Shown: in pieces, positions 9,044 to 17,510 of the stretch
Layout: each line of letters starts with the position of its first letter
Position numbering within the stretch: the stretch's first letter is position 1
NCBI RefSeq assembly: GCF_900074915.1
Contig: NZ_LT222319.1
Location: forward strand, 2,327,001-2,391,000
Direction: 5' to 3'
Length of the DNA stretch: 64,000 nt
Source: Pseudomonas cerasi
GTDB taxonomy: Bacteria; Pseudomonadota; Gammaproteobacteria; Pseudomonadales; Pseudomonadaceae
Program-made: the position numbers and the translations under genes
The notes under the pieces: generated by a model
The model's database searches: none
Seen by the model: the letters and a program-made list of their open reading frames with translations, nothing else
Told to the model about the DNA's origin: nothing

Positions 9044-10377
9044 ACAGCCTTATCGACACTCATTACGCCGTGCCGGGCAAGGAGCGCGGCGTGCAGTTCT
9101 TCGTTCGCGCGGGCTGGATTCTCATGCTGGCAGGGGCGGGCAGCTTCTTTTTGTGGGCCAGTCTCGCTCCTCTGGATCAGGGTATTGCCGTGCAGGGGAC
9201 GGTAGTTGTTTCTGGCAAGCGCAAGGCCGTGCAGTCGCTGGATGGCGGTGTGGTCAGCAAAATTCTGGTCAGTGAAGGCCAATTTGTGAAAGAGGGCGAG
9301 CCGCTGTTTCGCCTCGATCAGACTCAGGTCGAAGCCGACGTGCAATCGCTGCGAGCCCAGTATCGAATGGCCTGGGCCAGCCTGGCGCGCTGGCAAAGCG
9401 AGCGCGACAACCTTGACGAGGTGCGCTTTCCTGCAGAACTGATTGCCGCCGGGCAGGGGCAAGATCCCGATCCACGGCTGGCCCTTGTGCTTGAAGGGCA
9501 GCGGCAGTTGTTCAGCAGCCGACGCCAGGCCCTGGCGCGCGAGCAATCCGGCTTGCAGGCGAGTATAGAGGGGGCCGGACTGCAGCTCGCCGGCATGCGC
9601 CGTGCCCGCTCGGACCTGCTGGCTCAGGCTGACTCGCTACGCAAGCAACTGAGTAACCTGGAGCCGCTGGCGCAGAACGGGTTCATTCCCGGCAATCGCC
9701 TGCTGGAGTTCCAGCGTCAGCTTTCTCAGGTGCAACAGAGCCTGGCGCAAAACGCAGGCGAAACCGGACGTATAGAGCAAGGTATCGTCGAGTCGCGCTT
9801 GCGCCTTCAGCAGCAGCGCGAGGAGTACCAGAAAGAGGTGCGCAGCCAATGGGCCGATGCCCAGGTCAAGGCGCTTACCCTTGAGCAGCAACTGGCCTCG
9901 GCCGGTTTCAGTCTGCAACACAGCGCAATCCTTGCGCCGGCTGATGGCATCGCTGTCAATCTGGGCGTGCACACCGAAGGTGCTGTGGTGCGTGCCGGTG
10001 AAACCCTGCTGGAAATCGTCCCGCAGGGTACACGTCTGGAAGTCGAAGGGCGGCTGCCGGTGCAACTGATCGACAAGGTCGCCAGCCATCTGCCGGTCGA
10101 CATCCTCTTTACTGCGTTCAATCAAAGCCGCACTCCACGGGTTTCCGGCGAAGTGAGCCTGATTTCCGCCGACCAGATGCAGGATGAAAAAACCGGCCAG
10201 CCGTATTACGTGCTGCGCACCTCGGTGGGCGACGCGGCGCTGGAAAAACTCAACGGGCTGGTGATCAAACCCGGTATGCCCGCTGAAATGTTCGTGCGCA
10301 CGGGTGAACGCTCGCTGCTCAATTATCTGTTCAAACCTTTGCTGGACCGTGCCGGCTCCGCGTTGACGGAGGAATAG
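9040..10377 (+). CDS. aprE: Type I secretion membrane-fusion protein AprE
   Basis: A 445-residue HlyD/PrtE-family adaptor. One membrane segment near residues 22-42 ([14 protein letters not shown]) is followed by a lipoyl/barrel-sandwich half ([20 protein letters not shown]), a long coiled-coil hairpin rich in Gln, Leu and Arg, and the second lipoyl half ([15 protein letters not shown]). It bridges AprD in the inner membrane and AprF in the outer membrane. The start overlaps the aprD stop by 4 nt and its stop lies 1 nt before the aprF ATG. Confidence 0.95.
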   Translation: MNSLIDTHYAVPGKERGVQFFVRAGWILMLAGAGSFFLWASLAPLDQGIAVQGTVVVSGKRKAVQSLDGGVVSKILVSEGQFVKEGEPLFRLDQTQVEADVQSLRAQYRMAWASLARWQSERDNLDEVRFPAELIAAGQGQDPDPRLALVLEGQRQLFSSRRQALAREQSGLQASIEGAGLQLAGMRRARSDLLAQADSLRKQLSNLEPLAQNGFIPGNRLLEFQRQLSQVQQSLAQNAGETGRIEQGIVESRLRLQQQREEYQKEVRSQWADAQVKALTLEQQLASAGFSLQHSAILAPADGIAVNLGVHTEGAVVRAGETLLEIVPQGTRLEVEGRLPVQLIDKVASHLPVDILFTAFNQSRTPRVSGEVSLISADQMQDEKTGQPYYVLRTSVGDAALEKLNGLVIKPGMPAEMFVRTGERSLLNYLFKPLLDRAGSALTEE

Positions 10378-10378
10378 G

Positions 10379-11728
10379 ATGTTTCGCCATCCCCTTAAAG
10401 CCGCTTTGCTGACGGCCATCCTGCTGGGCATTGCACCTTTGAGCCAGGCCATGGGCCCGTTTCAGGTCTATGAACTGGCGCTTCGCAATGACCCGACTTA
10501 CCTGGGCGCGCTCAAGGAGCGCGATGCGGGCCTGGAAAACCGGGTGATCGGTCGTGCCGGCTTGTTGCCTCGCGTGTCATACAGCTACAACAAGGGGCGC
10601 AACGATTCCAAGGCGACCCTCAAAGGCAGCGCTCAAGACACCACTGACCATCGCCACTACAACAGTTTTGGTTCGAGCCTGACGGTTCAGCAGCCATTGA
10701 TCGATTACGAGGCGTACGCCAATTACCGCAAGGGGCTGGCCCAGGCGCTGTTTGCCGACGAGACCTTTCGCAGCAAGAGCCAGGAATTACTGGTGCGGGT
10801 GTTGACCCTCTACACCCAGGCACTCTTCGCCCAGGACCAGATCAATATCGCGCGTGCCAAGCAGCAGGCGTTCGAACGCCAGTTCGTGCAGAACCGACAG
10901 ATGTTCGAGCAGGGAGAGGGCACGCGCACCGATATTCTCGAAGCCGAATCGCGCAACGAACTGGCGATTGCCGAGCAGATCGAAGCCAGCGATGAGCAGG
11001 ACGCGGCCTTGCGCGAGCTTGCCGCGTTGCTGGGCGAGCCGAGTATCGATGTTACGCAACTGGAGCCGTTGAGGGACAGCTTTCAGGCGTTGGTCCTGGC
11101 GCCGTCCAGCTTTACCGAGTGGCATGCGCTGGCGATGGCCAACAGCCCGATTCTGGCTTCGCAGCGTCAGTCCCTGGAAGTGGCGCGATACGAGGTGGAG
11201 CGCAATCGCGCGGGGCATCTGCCGACGGTGAATGCTTACGCAAGTATCCGTCAGAATGAATCGGACAGCGGCAACACCTACAATCAGCGTTACGACACCA
11301 ACACGATAGGCATCGAGCTCAGTCTTCCGCTGTACGCCGGAGGTGGCACCAGTGCCTCGGTACGCCAGGCCAACAGCAAGCGCGAGCAGGCTGAATACGA
11401 GCTGGAGGGCAAGACCCGCGAAACCCTGATCGAGCTGCGTCGCCAGTTCAACGCCTGTGCGTCAGGGGTGGGCAAGTTACGCGCCTACCAGAAGGCGCTG
11501 ATCTCGGCGCAGGCACTGGTCGAGTCGACCCGCCAGAGCATTCTGGGTGGCGAGCGCATCAGCCTGGATGCCCTCAACGCCGAGCAGCAGCTCTACAGTA
11601 CCCGTCGCGATCTGGCAAAAGCCCGTTACGACTATTTGATGGCCTGGATCAAACTGCATTACTACGCGGGCACCTTGCGCGACACCGATCTGGCGCGCAT
11701 CGACGAGGCGTTCGTGGTGGCGCGCTGA
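10379..11728 (+). CDS. aprF: TolC-family outer-membrane channel AprF
   Basis: A 449-residue TolC/PrtF-type outer membrane efflux protein. It has a signal peptide (cleavage near LSQAMG), then two outer-membrane-efflux repeats; the first starts FQVYELALRNDPTYLGA, the second covers roughly residues 240-430. It is the exit channel for AprA. It starts one base after the aprE stop (GAGGAATAGGATG), so it belongs to the same transcription unit. Its stop codon abuts the stop codon of the convergent oxidase gene with no base between them. Confidence 0.95.
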   Translation: MFRHPLKAALLTAILLGIAPLSQAMGPFQVYELALRNDPTYLGALKERDAGLENRVIGRAGLLPRVSYSYNKGRNDSKATLKGSAQDTTDHRHYNSFGSSLTVQQPLIDYEAYANYRKGLAQALFADETFRSKSQELLVRVLTLYTQALFAQDQINIARAKQQAFERQFVQNRQMFEQGEGTRTDILEAESRNELAIAEQIEASDEQDAALRELAALLGEPSIDVTQLEPLRDSFQALVLAPSSFTEWHALAMANSPILASQRQSLEVARYEVERNRAGHLPTVNAYASIRQNESDSGNTYNQRYDTNTIGIELSLPLYAGGGTSASVRQANSKREQAEYELEGKTRETLIELRRQFNACASGVGKLRAYQKALISAQALVESTRQSILGGERISLDALNAEQQLYSTRRDLAKARYDYLMAWIKLHYYAGTLRDTDLARIDEAFVVAR

Positions 11729-12904
11729 TCAAGCCTGCCTGGCGAAGCGTTGTAATGAAAAGGCCGAGAGATCCATATCGCTCTCGCCATCAATACAGCG
11801 CTGCGCCAGCGCCAATCCGAGCCCGGCCGAATGCTTGAAGCCGTGGCCGGAACAGGCCGAGACCACCGTCACATTTTTCAGGTGCGGATGTTCATCGATG
11901 ATGAAGTGGCAGTCCGGCGTGACCGTGTAAGCGCACACCGAAGACTTGACCACCTTTGGCGTCAGTCCCGCTATCCTGCCCTGCACCTGGGTGCGGAACA
12001 TTTCCTGTTCTTCCCGCGCGGAAATGGTGCGGTCGAGCTGGTCCGCCGCTGACGTCTCGCTGTATTGCTCGGTGGCGACCTTCATGCTGTTTTCACCGGG
12101 CAGCGGCGGGAAGCCGTAATTGACATCGGCGTCGCCCGGCCCGTGACTCAGGATGAAGCTTGGCGACCGCGCAGCAAAGGCAGCCTCGTGCTGCAACTCG
12201 AACCAGAACAGCTTTTGCCGGCACACCCGCAGCAGGTCGCTGAACGGTGCGCCGAGCAGCCCGGATGACCACATGCCCGCGCTGACCACGACCTTGTCGG
12301 CGATGATCGAGCCCTTGTCGGTGGTGATTCGTACCTGATCGCCATGCGGCTGTAAGTGCGTGACCGTTTCATGGGTCAGCAAACGCGCGCCATGTTGCCT
12401 TGCCAGCTTGAGCTGTACGGCGATGCAGCGCTCGGGCCGAACGAATCCGCCTTCGGGTTCGAAATAGCCGATAGCGCTGTCCAGTACAGGAGCGAACTGA
12501 GGGAAGCGCTCGCGAATCGCTGCGGCCGCCAGTACCTCGTGCTTCACCCCATAAGTACGGGCCAGCGCGATGGTCTGATGGGTGAAGTCGTTGACGTCCT
12601 CGGGATCGTAGGCCGAGCTTGAGGTCATCACCAGCACACCGCACTGCTCGAACAGCGATTCGCCGCTCAATGCTTCAAGTTCGCGCCAGATGCGCTGCGA
12701 GCTGCGTACCAAGGGCAGGTATTGCGGACCTTCACCGGCCGACAGCCGCGTGATGCGTGTATCGCCGTGACTGGAGCCTTGTGTGTGCGGAGGGTCGTAG
12801 CGGTCGATGCCAATCACATCGACTCCGGCCTTTGCCAGCTGATAGGCAGTGGCTGCACCCATGGCACCCAGGCCGAGTACGGCCACTTTACAACGCTGTT
12901 GCAT
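11729..12904 (-). CDS. FAD-dependent N-methyl amino acid oxidase (SolA / monomeric sarcosine oxidase family)
   Basis: A 391-residue flavoprotein of the DAO superfamily. The dinucleotide-binding motif VLGLGAMGAATAYQLAK is at the N-terminus. The block VCAYTVTPDCHFIID carries the cysteine that is covalently flavinylated in sarcosine and N-methyltryptophan oxidases, and SGHGFKHSAGLG near the C-terminus matches the family. Expected reaction: oxidative demethylation of an N-methyl amino acid with release of formaldehyde and hydrogen peroxide, in the cytoplasm. The true substrate cannot be read from the sequence. The ATG at 12904 has GAGG about 10 nt upstream. It is monocistronic and convergent with aprF. 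Confidence 0.88.
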   Translation of the reverse strand: MQQRCKVAVLGLGAMGAATAYQLAKAGVDVIGIDRYDPPHTQGSSHGDTRITRLSAGEGPQYLPLVRSSQRIWRELEALSGESLFEQCGVLVMTSSSAYDPEDVNDFTHQTIALARTYGVKHEVLAAAAIRERFPQFAPVLDSAIGYFEPEGGFVRPERCIAVQLKLARQHGARLLTHETVTHLQPHGDQVRITTDKGSIIADKVVVSAGMWSSGLLGAPFSDLLRVCRQKLFWFELQHEAAFAARSPSFILSHGPGDADVNYGFPPLPGENSMKVATEQYSETSAADQLDRTISAREEQEMFRTQVQGRIAGLTPKVVKSSVCAYTVTPDCHFIIDEHPHLKNVTVVSACSGHGFKHSAGLGLALAQRCIDGESDMDLSAFSLQRFARQA

Positions 12905-13271
12905 AGGGGAGCCTCGATAAATTGGTCTATCTCACTATGGACAGCCTGCCGAATCAACCGCCAAACGTGCATAAGGTTATGTCAGGCGACCTCGTGGGCC
13001 ATTACAGATGCCATCACACCGGGATTGCAGGCACCCGTCAAAAATTTACGCTTGCACTGCTCAGGGTTTTTAAGGTCCGAAATCGATGAAAAGTTGTCCA
13101 CGGAAATCGTGGGTATGTCTGTGGGTAACTTTTTGAAACCCTTGTTACACGTGGCTTACAGCTGTGTGGTTATTTTATGAACAGCCCATGTTTTGCACTT
13201 CTATGGTGCTGTCGTCCGGGTACAAAACCGGTCCGCTGTAAGCGAATTCGGGCACAAAAAAGAAATATTTT
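12905..13271. other. Intergenic region, no gene seen
   Basis: About 370 bases between the oxidase start and the terminator of the dehydrogenase gene. It must hold the promoter of the oxidase. I see no RNA gene, no convincing small coding frame and no strong repeat. Confidence 0.5.
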
Positions 13272-13306
13272 CCAAAAAAAAAGCGCGACCCTGATCAGGT
13301 CGCGCT
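13272..13306 (-). terminator. Rho-independent terminator of the semialdehyde dehydrogenase gene
   Basis: A 9-bp inverted repeat, AGCGCGACC (13282-13290) / GGTCGCGCT (13298-13306), is followed on the minus strand by a run of at least nine T. It lies 28 nt beyond the stop codon of the minus-strand dehydrogenase. Confidence 0.95.
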
Positions 13307-13334
13307 GCTTTGCTGCGGGTTCAACCGGCGGCTA

Positions 13335-14918
13335 TCAAGCGACAGGCTGATCGCTCCATTCGCCATTGACCAGACGACGCAGGCCCAGCGGGTTGGCGTT
13401 CTGCAACGCGGGTGGCAACTGGCTGTCCGCCAGGTTCTGATAGCAGACCGGGCGCAGGAAACGGTCGATGGCGAGGGTGCCCACCGAAGTACCGCGCGCG
13501 TCCGAAGTCGCCGGATACGGACCGCCGTGAACCATGGCTTCACAGACCTCGACACCGGTCGGGTAGCCGTTGAACAGAATGCGGCCGACTTTCTCTTCGA
13601 GAATCGGTTGCAGCCAGCTGTACTGGCTCAAGTCCGCAGGCTCGCCGATCACGGTCGCAGTCAGCTGACCACGCAAAGCTTGCAGCGCGTCTTTTAACTG
13701 CGCATCGTCAGCGACTTCGATCAGCAGCGTGGTCGGCCCGAAGACTTCCTCTTGCAATAACTGATCGCCGTCCAGCAGCAGGCTGACGTCAGCCTTGAAC
13801 AACTGCGCCTGAGCCTGCTTGCCTTCCTGAGGCTTGCCGGCCAGATGTGTCACGCCAGGATGCGCCAGAAGATGTTCCACACCCTTGCTATAGCTGCGCA
13901 GGCCACCCGCGTTGAGCATGGTCTGCGGAGCCTGACTGCCCATCTGTTCGGTCAGTTGCTCGATGAATGTCGAGAACGCCGGAGAACGCAGGCCGATGAC
14001 CACGCCGGGGTTGGTGCAGAACTGGCCGGCACCCATGACCACCGAGCCGGCAAGCTCCTTGGCCACGGTTTCACCACGTGCCTGCAAGGCGCCTGGCAGC
14101 AGCACGACCGGGTTGATACTGGACATTTCGGCAAACACCGGAATGGGTTGTGGACGCTCGGCAGCCATTTTGCACAGCGCGTTGCCACCGTTCAGCGAGC
14201 CGGTGAAACCGACCGCCTGGATGGCCGGGTGCTTGACCAGACCTTCGCCAACGCCGTTGCCGAAGATCATGTTGAACACGCCTTTCGGCATCTGCGTACG
14301 CTCGGCAGCGCGAATGATGGCGCTGGCCACCAGATCGGCAGTCGCCATGTGACCGCTGTGCGCCTTGAACACCACCGGGCAACCGGCGGCCAGTGCCGCT
14401 GCGGTATCACCGCCCGCAGTGGAAAACGCCAGCGGGAAGTTGCTCGCCCCGAACACGGCAACCGGGCCCACGCCGATGCGGTACTGGCGCAGGTCGACGC
14501 GTGGCAGCGGCTTGCGATCCGGCAGCGCCAGGTCGATACGGGCACCGACGAAATCACCGCGACGCAGAACCTTGGAAAACAGACGCATCTGGCCACTGGT
14601 GCGACCGCGCTCACCCTGAATGCGCGCCTGGGGCAGGGCGGTTTCCTGGCAGACGATGGCGACGAAGTCATCGCCCAGGCCGTCAAGCTCATCAGCAATG
14701 GCGTCGAGGAAGTCGGCGCGACGGGCCGGGCTCAGTTGACGATATTCTGGGAACGCAGCCTTGGCAGCCAGTGCCGCGGCGTCGATTTCGCCGTCGGTGG
14801 CCTGATGAAAGCTGTAAGGCAGCTCTTCACCGGTGGTGGCATCCAGGCTTTTTTGCAGGCTCTGGCCCAAAGCGCTGCGGCCGCCAGCGATGAAGTTCTG
14901 GCCGAGAATGTTAGGCAT
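13335..14918 (-). CDS. Alpha-ketoglutarate semialdehyde (2,5-dioxovalerate) dehydrogenase
   Basis: A 527-residue aldehyde dehydrogenase of the type III KGSADH class. Seen: the Rossmann region VAVFGASNFPLAFSTAGGDT, the catalytic glutamate region (PIPVFAEMSSINP) and the catalytic cysteine in AGQFCTNPG. It oxidises 2,5-dioxovalerate to 2-oxoglutarate with NAD(P)+, the last step of D-glucarate, galactarate and related sugar-acid routes. The glucarate dehydratase and its transporter lie 39 kb away in the same window, and the ketodeoxyglucarate dehydratase that would link them is not seen here. ATG 14918 has GGAGAT about 8 nt upstream. It has its own terminator. Confidence 0.88.
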   Translation of the reverse strand: MPNILGQNFIAGGRSALGQSLQKSLDATTGEELPYSFHQATDGEIDAAALAAKAAFPEYRQLSPARRADFLDAIADELDGLGDDFVAIVCQETALPQARIQGERGRTSGQMRLFSKVLRRGDFVGARIDLALPDRKPLPRVDLRQYRIGVGPVAVFGASNFPLAFSTAGGDTAAALAAGCPVVFKAHSGHMATADLVASAIIRAAERTQMPKGVFNMIFGNGVGEGLVKHPAIQAVGFTGSLNGGNALCKMAAERPQPIPVFAEMSSINPVVLLPGALQARGETVAKELAGSVVMGAGQFCTNPGVVIGLRSPAFSTFIEQLTEQMGSQAPQTMLNAGGLRSYSKGVEHLLAHPGVTHLAGKPQEGKQAQAQLFKADVSLLLDGDQLLQEEVFGPTTLLIEVADDAQLKDALQALRGQLTATVIGEPADLSQYSWLQPILEEKVGRILFNGYPTGVEVCEAMVHGGPYPATSDARGTSVGTLAIDRFLRPVCYQNLADSQLPPALQNANPLGLRRLVNGEWSDQPVA

Positions 14919-15180
14919 CGGTATCTCCTGTTGTTTTGAGGTTGGAGGTCGGCAGGGAAGGTATCCGGACCGGCGCTCCTTATGGGTTGCCGAGTTGCTT
15001 TACAGATTGTCAGTGATGGGGCGTCTAAAAGCAGGCCAGCCATCATTTTTTCAGTTATCAGTGGGCAGTCATCGTACAACCTGATTCGCTGCCTGTGCAA
15101 CTGTCGACCTTATTTGCCAGGCCGAGTGCCTTTACCTTTTACAGTGCATGAGCGCAGTCAGGTCCTATCGTGGCGCGCGT

Positions 15181-16071
15181 TCATGACCTTTTAAGGTCTT
15201 GCAATGCATCCAGCACCTGACGCAGGGCCTTGCTGACCGGTTTGTCCTGGCGCAAGGCAATTCCCAATGTGCGACTCAGCGCTGTGGCCAGGGGCAGCAT
15301 TTGCAAGCCGCGGCGATGGTGCAGCGCAGCAACGGCCATCCGCGGCACGATGCTGTAGCCCAGGCCTGCAGCGACCATTTCCTTGATCGCCTCGATGCTG
15401 CCCAGTTCCATGACCGGTTTTACCCGAATCCCGGCGTGCAGGAACCATTCATCGATCAGCAGGCGCGTGCTGCTGCCTGCTTCGAATACGACCAGTGGCT
15501 GTGCGCTGAGGCGCTCCGGGGTCATGTGTGCCGGCATCGGTCGCTGGCTGCTGGCGAAAATCGCCACGAACTCATCTTCGAGCAGCGGTGTGATGTGCAG
15601 GCTGCGTCCGGAGGCGGGCAGGGTGACCAGTGCCAGGTCCAGAAGGTTTTCTTCGACCGCCTTGAGGATGCCGTCGGTGTTGCTGGTGCTGACGCGCACA
15701 TCCAGTTCGGGGAAGCGCCGACGCAGCGCCTGCAACATGGGCGGCAGCAGATGGATGCAGGCTGTTGCGCCGGTGCCGATGGCGACTTTCCCGGCAATGC
15801 CGCTGGCATGGCTGGACAGCGCCTGCAGGGCGTCTTCGACCACGGCATCGATGCGCGCGATATGCTCCAGCAGTACATTGCCTGCGGAGGTGGGTTTGAG
15901 GCGTTTGCCGACCCGTTCTATCAGTTGCAGCTTCAGTTGATCTTCCAGTTGTCGCACGTGCAGGCTGACCGCTGGCTGGGTCAGGTGCAAACGCTCTGCC
16001 GCCGCGGAAAAACTGCCATGGGCGATGACCAGCGAAAACGTGTGCAGGTGATTGAGGTTCAGCCGACGCAT
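15181..16071 (-). CDS. LysR-family transcriptional regulator
   Basis: A 296-residue LysR regulator. The winged helix-turn-helix is at residues 1-60 (NLNHLHTFSLVIAHGSFSAA, TQPAVSLHVRQLE), followed by a periplasmic-binding-like effector domain starting near 90 (KVAIGTGATACIHLLPP). I place the start at ATG 16071, because the upstream 49 in-frame codons do not match the family. It is divergent from the GNAT acetyltransferase, with 103 nt between, so that gene is the most likely target; the semialdehyde dehydrogenase downstream is a second candidate. The effector is unknown. Confidence 0.9.
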   Translation of the reverse strand: MRRLNLNHLHTFSLVIAHGSFSAAAERLHLTQPAVSLHVRQLEDQLKLQLIERVGKRLKPTSAGNVLLEHIARIDAVVEDALQALSSHASGIAGKVAIGTGATACIHLLPPMLQALRRRFPELDVRVSTSNTDGILKAVEENLLDLALVTLPASGRSLHITPLLEDEFVAIFASSQRPMPAHMTPERLSAQPLVVFEAGSSTRLLIDEWFLHAGIRVKPVMELGSIEAIKEMVAAGLGYSIVPRMAVAALHHRRGLQMLPLATALSRTLGIALRQDKPVSKALRQVLDALQDLKRS

Positions 16072-16174
16072 GACAAAGTATTTCTTATACTGTGGATGAT
16101 AAATCATAGCTTTTTTAATGCTGTGACGGGCTGCATCATTACGGCCTTCACAGACATTCGTACAGAGCCTGGAC

Positions 16175-16714
16175 ATGACTTCAACCCTTGACCTGCGTGA
16201 CGCCCGCGACGATGACATGCCCGCCGTGCAGGCGATTTACGCTGACCACGTGCTGCACGGGATTTCCAGCTTCGAGCTGGAGCCGCCCGATCTGGCCGAA
16301 TTGCTGCAGCGTCGTCGCATGGTCCTCGCCAAAGGCTTGCCGTATCTGGTCGCCGAGCGCGCCGGAGAAATTGTCGGCTATGGCTATGTCACGCCGTATC
16401 GACCTCGCCCAGGCTACCGCTTTACCGTGGAGGATTCGGTGTACGTGCGCGACGGACTTGGCGGTCAGGGGATCGGCCAGGCGTTGTTGAGCGCCCTGGT
16501 GCAGCACTGTGAAGCGGGCGGCTGGCGGCAGATGATTGCGGTTATCGGCAATAGCCAGAATATCGCTTCGTTGCGCCTGCATGAGCGTCTTGGCTTTCGC
16601 CGGGTCGGCGTGTTCGAATCGGTCGGTTTCAAGCATGGCCGTTGGGTAGACACGGTACTGATGCAGCGCATGCTGGGCGAGGGCTGGGCCAGTGTTCCGG
16701 TGGAGCGCACCTGA
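16175..16714 (+). CDS. GNAT N-acetyltransferase, phosphinothricin/methionine-sulfoximine type
   Basis: A 179-residue GNAT enzyme. The start LRDARDDDMPAVQAIYADHV, the SFELEPPDLAEL segment, the acetyl-CoA loop RDGLGGQGIGQALLSAL and the end HERLGFRRVGVFESVGFKHG follow the Pat/MddA/YncA subfamily, which acetylates phosphinothricin, methionine sulfoximine or methionine sulfone in the cytoplasm. The physiological substrate here is not known. It is divergent from the LysR gene and probably monocistronic. Confidence 0.88.
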   Translation: MTSTLDLRDARDDDMPAVQAIYADHVLHGISSFELEPPDLAELLQRRRMVLAKGLPYLVAERAGEIVGYGYVTPYRPRPGYRFTVEDSVYVRDGLGGQGIGQALLSALVQHCEAGGWRQMIAVIGNSQNIASLRLHERLGFRRVGVFESVGFKHGRWVDTVLMQRMLGEGWASVPVERT

Positions 16715-16744
16715 CCCTGCCATGGCTCTGCTGTACAAAATTAA

Positions 16745-16757
16745 ATTGTCGAACAAT
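16745..16757 (+). promoter_or_regulatory. Candidate operator upstream of the TetR gene
   Basis: ATTGT-CGA-ACAAT is a 5-bp inverted repeat with a 3-nt centre, 70 nt before the TetR start codon. The position would suit autoregulation, but the arms are short and AT-rich, so this is weak evidence. Confidence 0.3.
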
Positions 16758-16827
16758 CTGGCTCAATAGCGTTGCCAGCGCTTGCCTGAATCGTTAGGGT
16801 ACGCGGCTGTTCAAGAAGGAGCCTGAT

Positions 16828-17472
16828 ATGACTCGGCATGACCCCACGGAAACGGGCACGGCAGTCACTCGACAGCGACGCGCGCCAAAGGGCGAGAAGC
16901 GCCGCGAAGAACTGCTCGATGCGGCCCTGCAAGTGTTTTCCCTTGAAGGCTACACCGGCGCTTCAGTGGCCAAGGTGGCAGCCATCGTCGGTATTTCCGT
17001 CGCCGGACTGCTGCACCATTTTCCGAGCAAGATCTCGCTGCTGATGGGCGTGTTGGAGCGACGCGATGAGGTCAACGGCCGAATTGCTGCTGAAGTCCGC
17101 ACCGATAACACCCTGACCGGTCTGCTCGGCGGCTTGCGCGCGATCAACCGCTCCAACGCTACGGCGCCCGGCGTGGTACGTGCGTTTTCGATCCTCAATG
17201 CGGAAAGTCTGCTGGAAAACCAGCCTGCCTTTGAATGGTTTCAGACGCGCTACAAGCGCATTCACGCGCACTTGCTGGGACAGTTTTCGGCCTTGGTGGA
17301 ACGCGGGGAGGTACGTGCGGATGTGGATCTGGATAAGATCATCCGCCAGATTCTGGCGATGATGGATGGTTTGCAGATTCAGTGGTTACGCTTTCCCGAT
17401 CAGGTGGACCTGGTCGAGTGTTTCGATACCTACATTGCGCAGGTCGATGCAGCGGTAAGGGCTCGTCCCTGA
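16828..17472 (+). CDS. TetR/AcrR-family transcriptional regulator
   Basis: A 214-residue regulator with an N-terminal TetR helix-turn-helix at about residues 25-72 (RREELLDAALQVFSLEGYTG, VGISVAGLLHHFPSK) and a C-terminal ligand-binding helical domain. GGAG lies about 9 nt before ATG 16828. It is convergent with the broken GH3 beta-glucosidase gene, and the stop codons are 38 nt apart. Its target is unknown; the glycosidase is only a neighbour candidate. Confidence 0.9.
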   Translation: MTRHDPTETGTAVTRQRRAPKGEKRREELLDAALQVFSLEGYTGASVAKVAAIVGISVAGLLHHFPSKISLLMGVLERRDEVNGRIAAEVRTDNTLTGLLGGLRAINRSNATAPGVVRAFSILNAESLLENQPAFEWFQTRYKRIHAHLLGQFSALVERGEVRADVDLDKIIRQILAMMDGLQIQWLRFPDQVDLVECFDTYIAQVDAAVRARP

Positions 17473-17510
17473 GCCTTTATTTGTCCGTTTACCCTTCAGT
17501 CAGCTAATGC

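Noticed and set aside
13845..14939. 364-codon plus-strand open frame across the semialdehyde dehydrogenase
   Set aside because: It is an antisense shadow of an intact ALDH gene.
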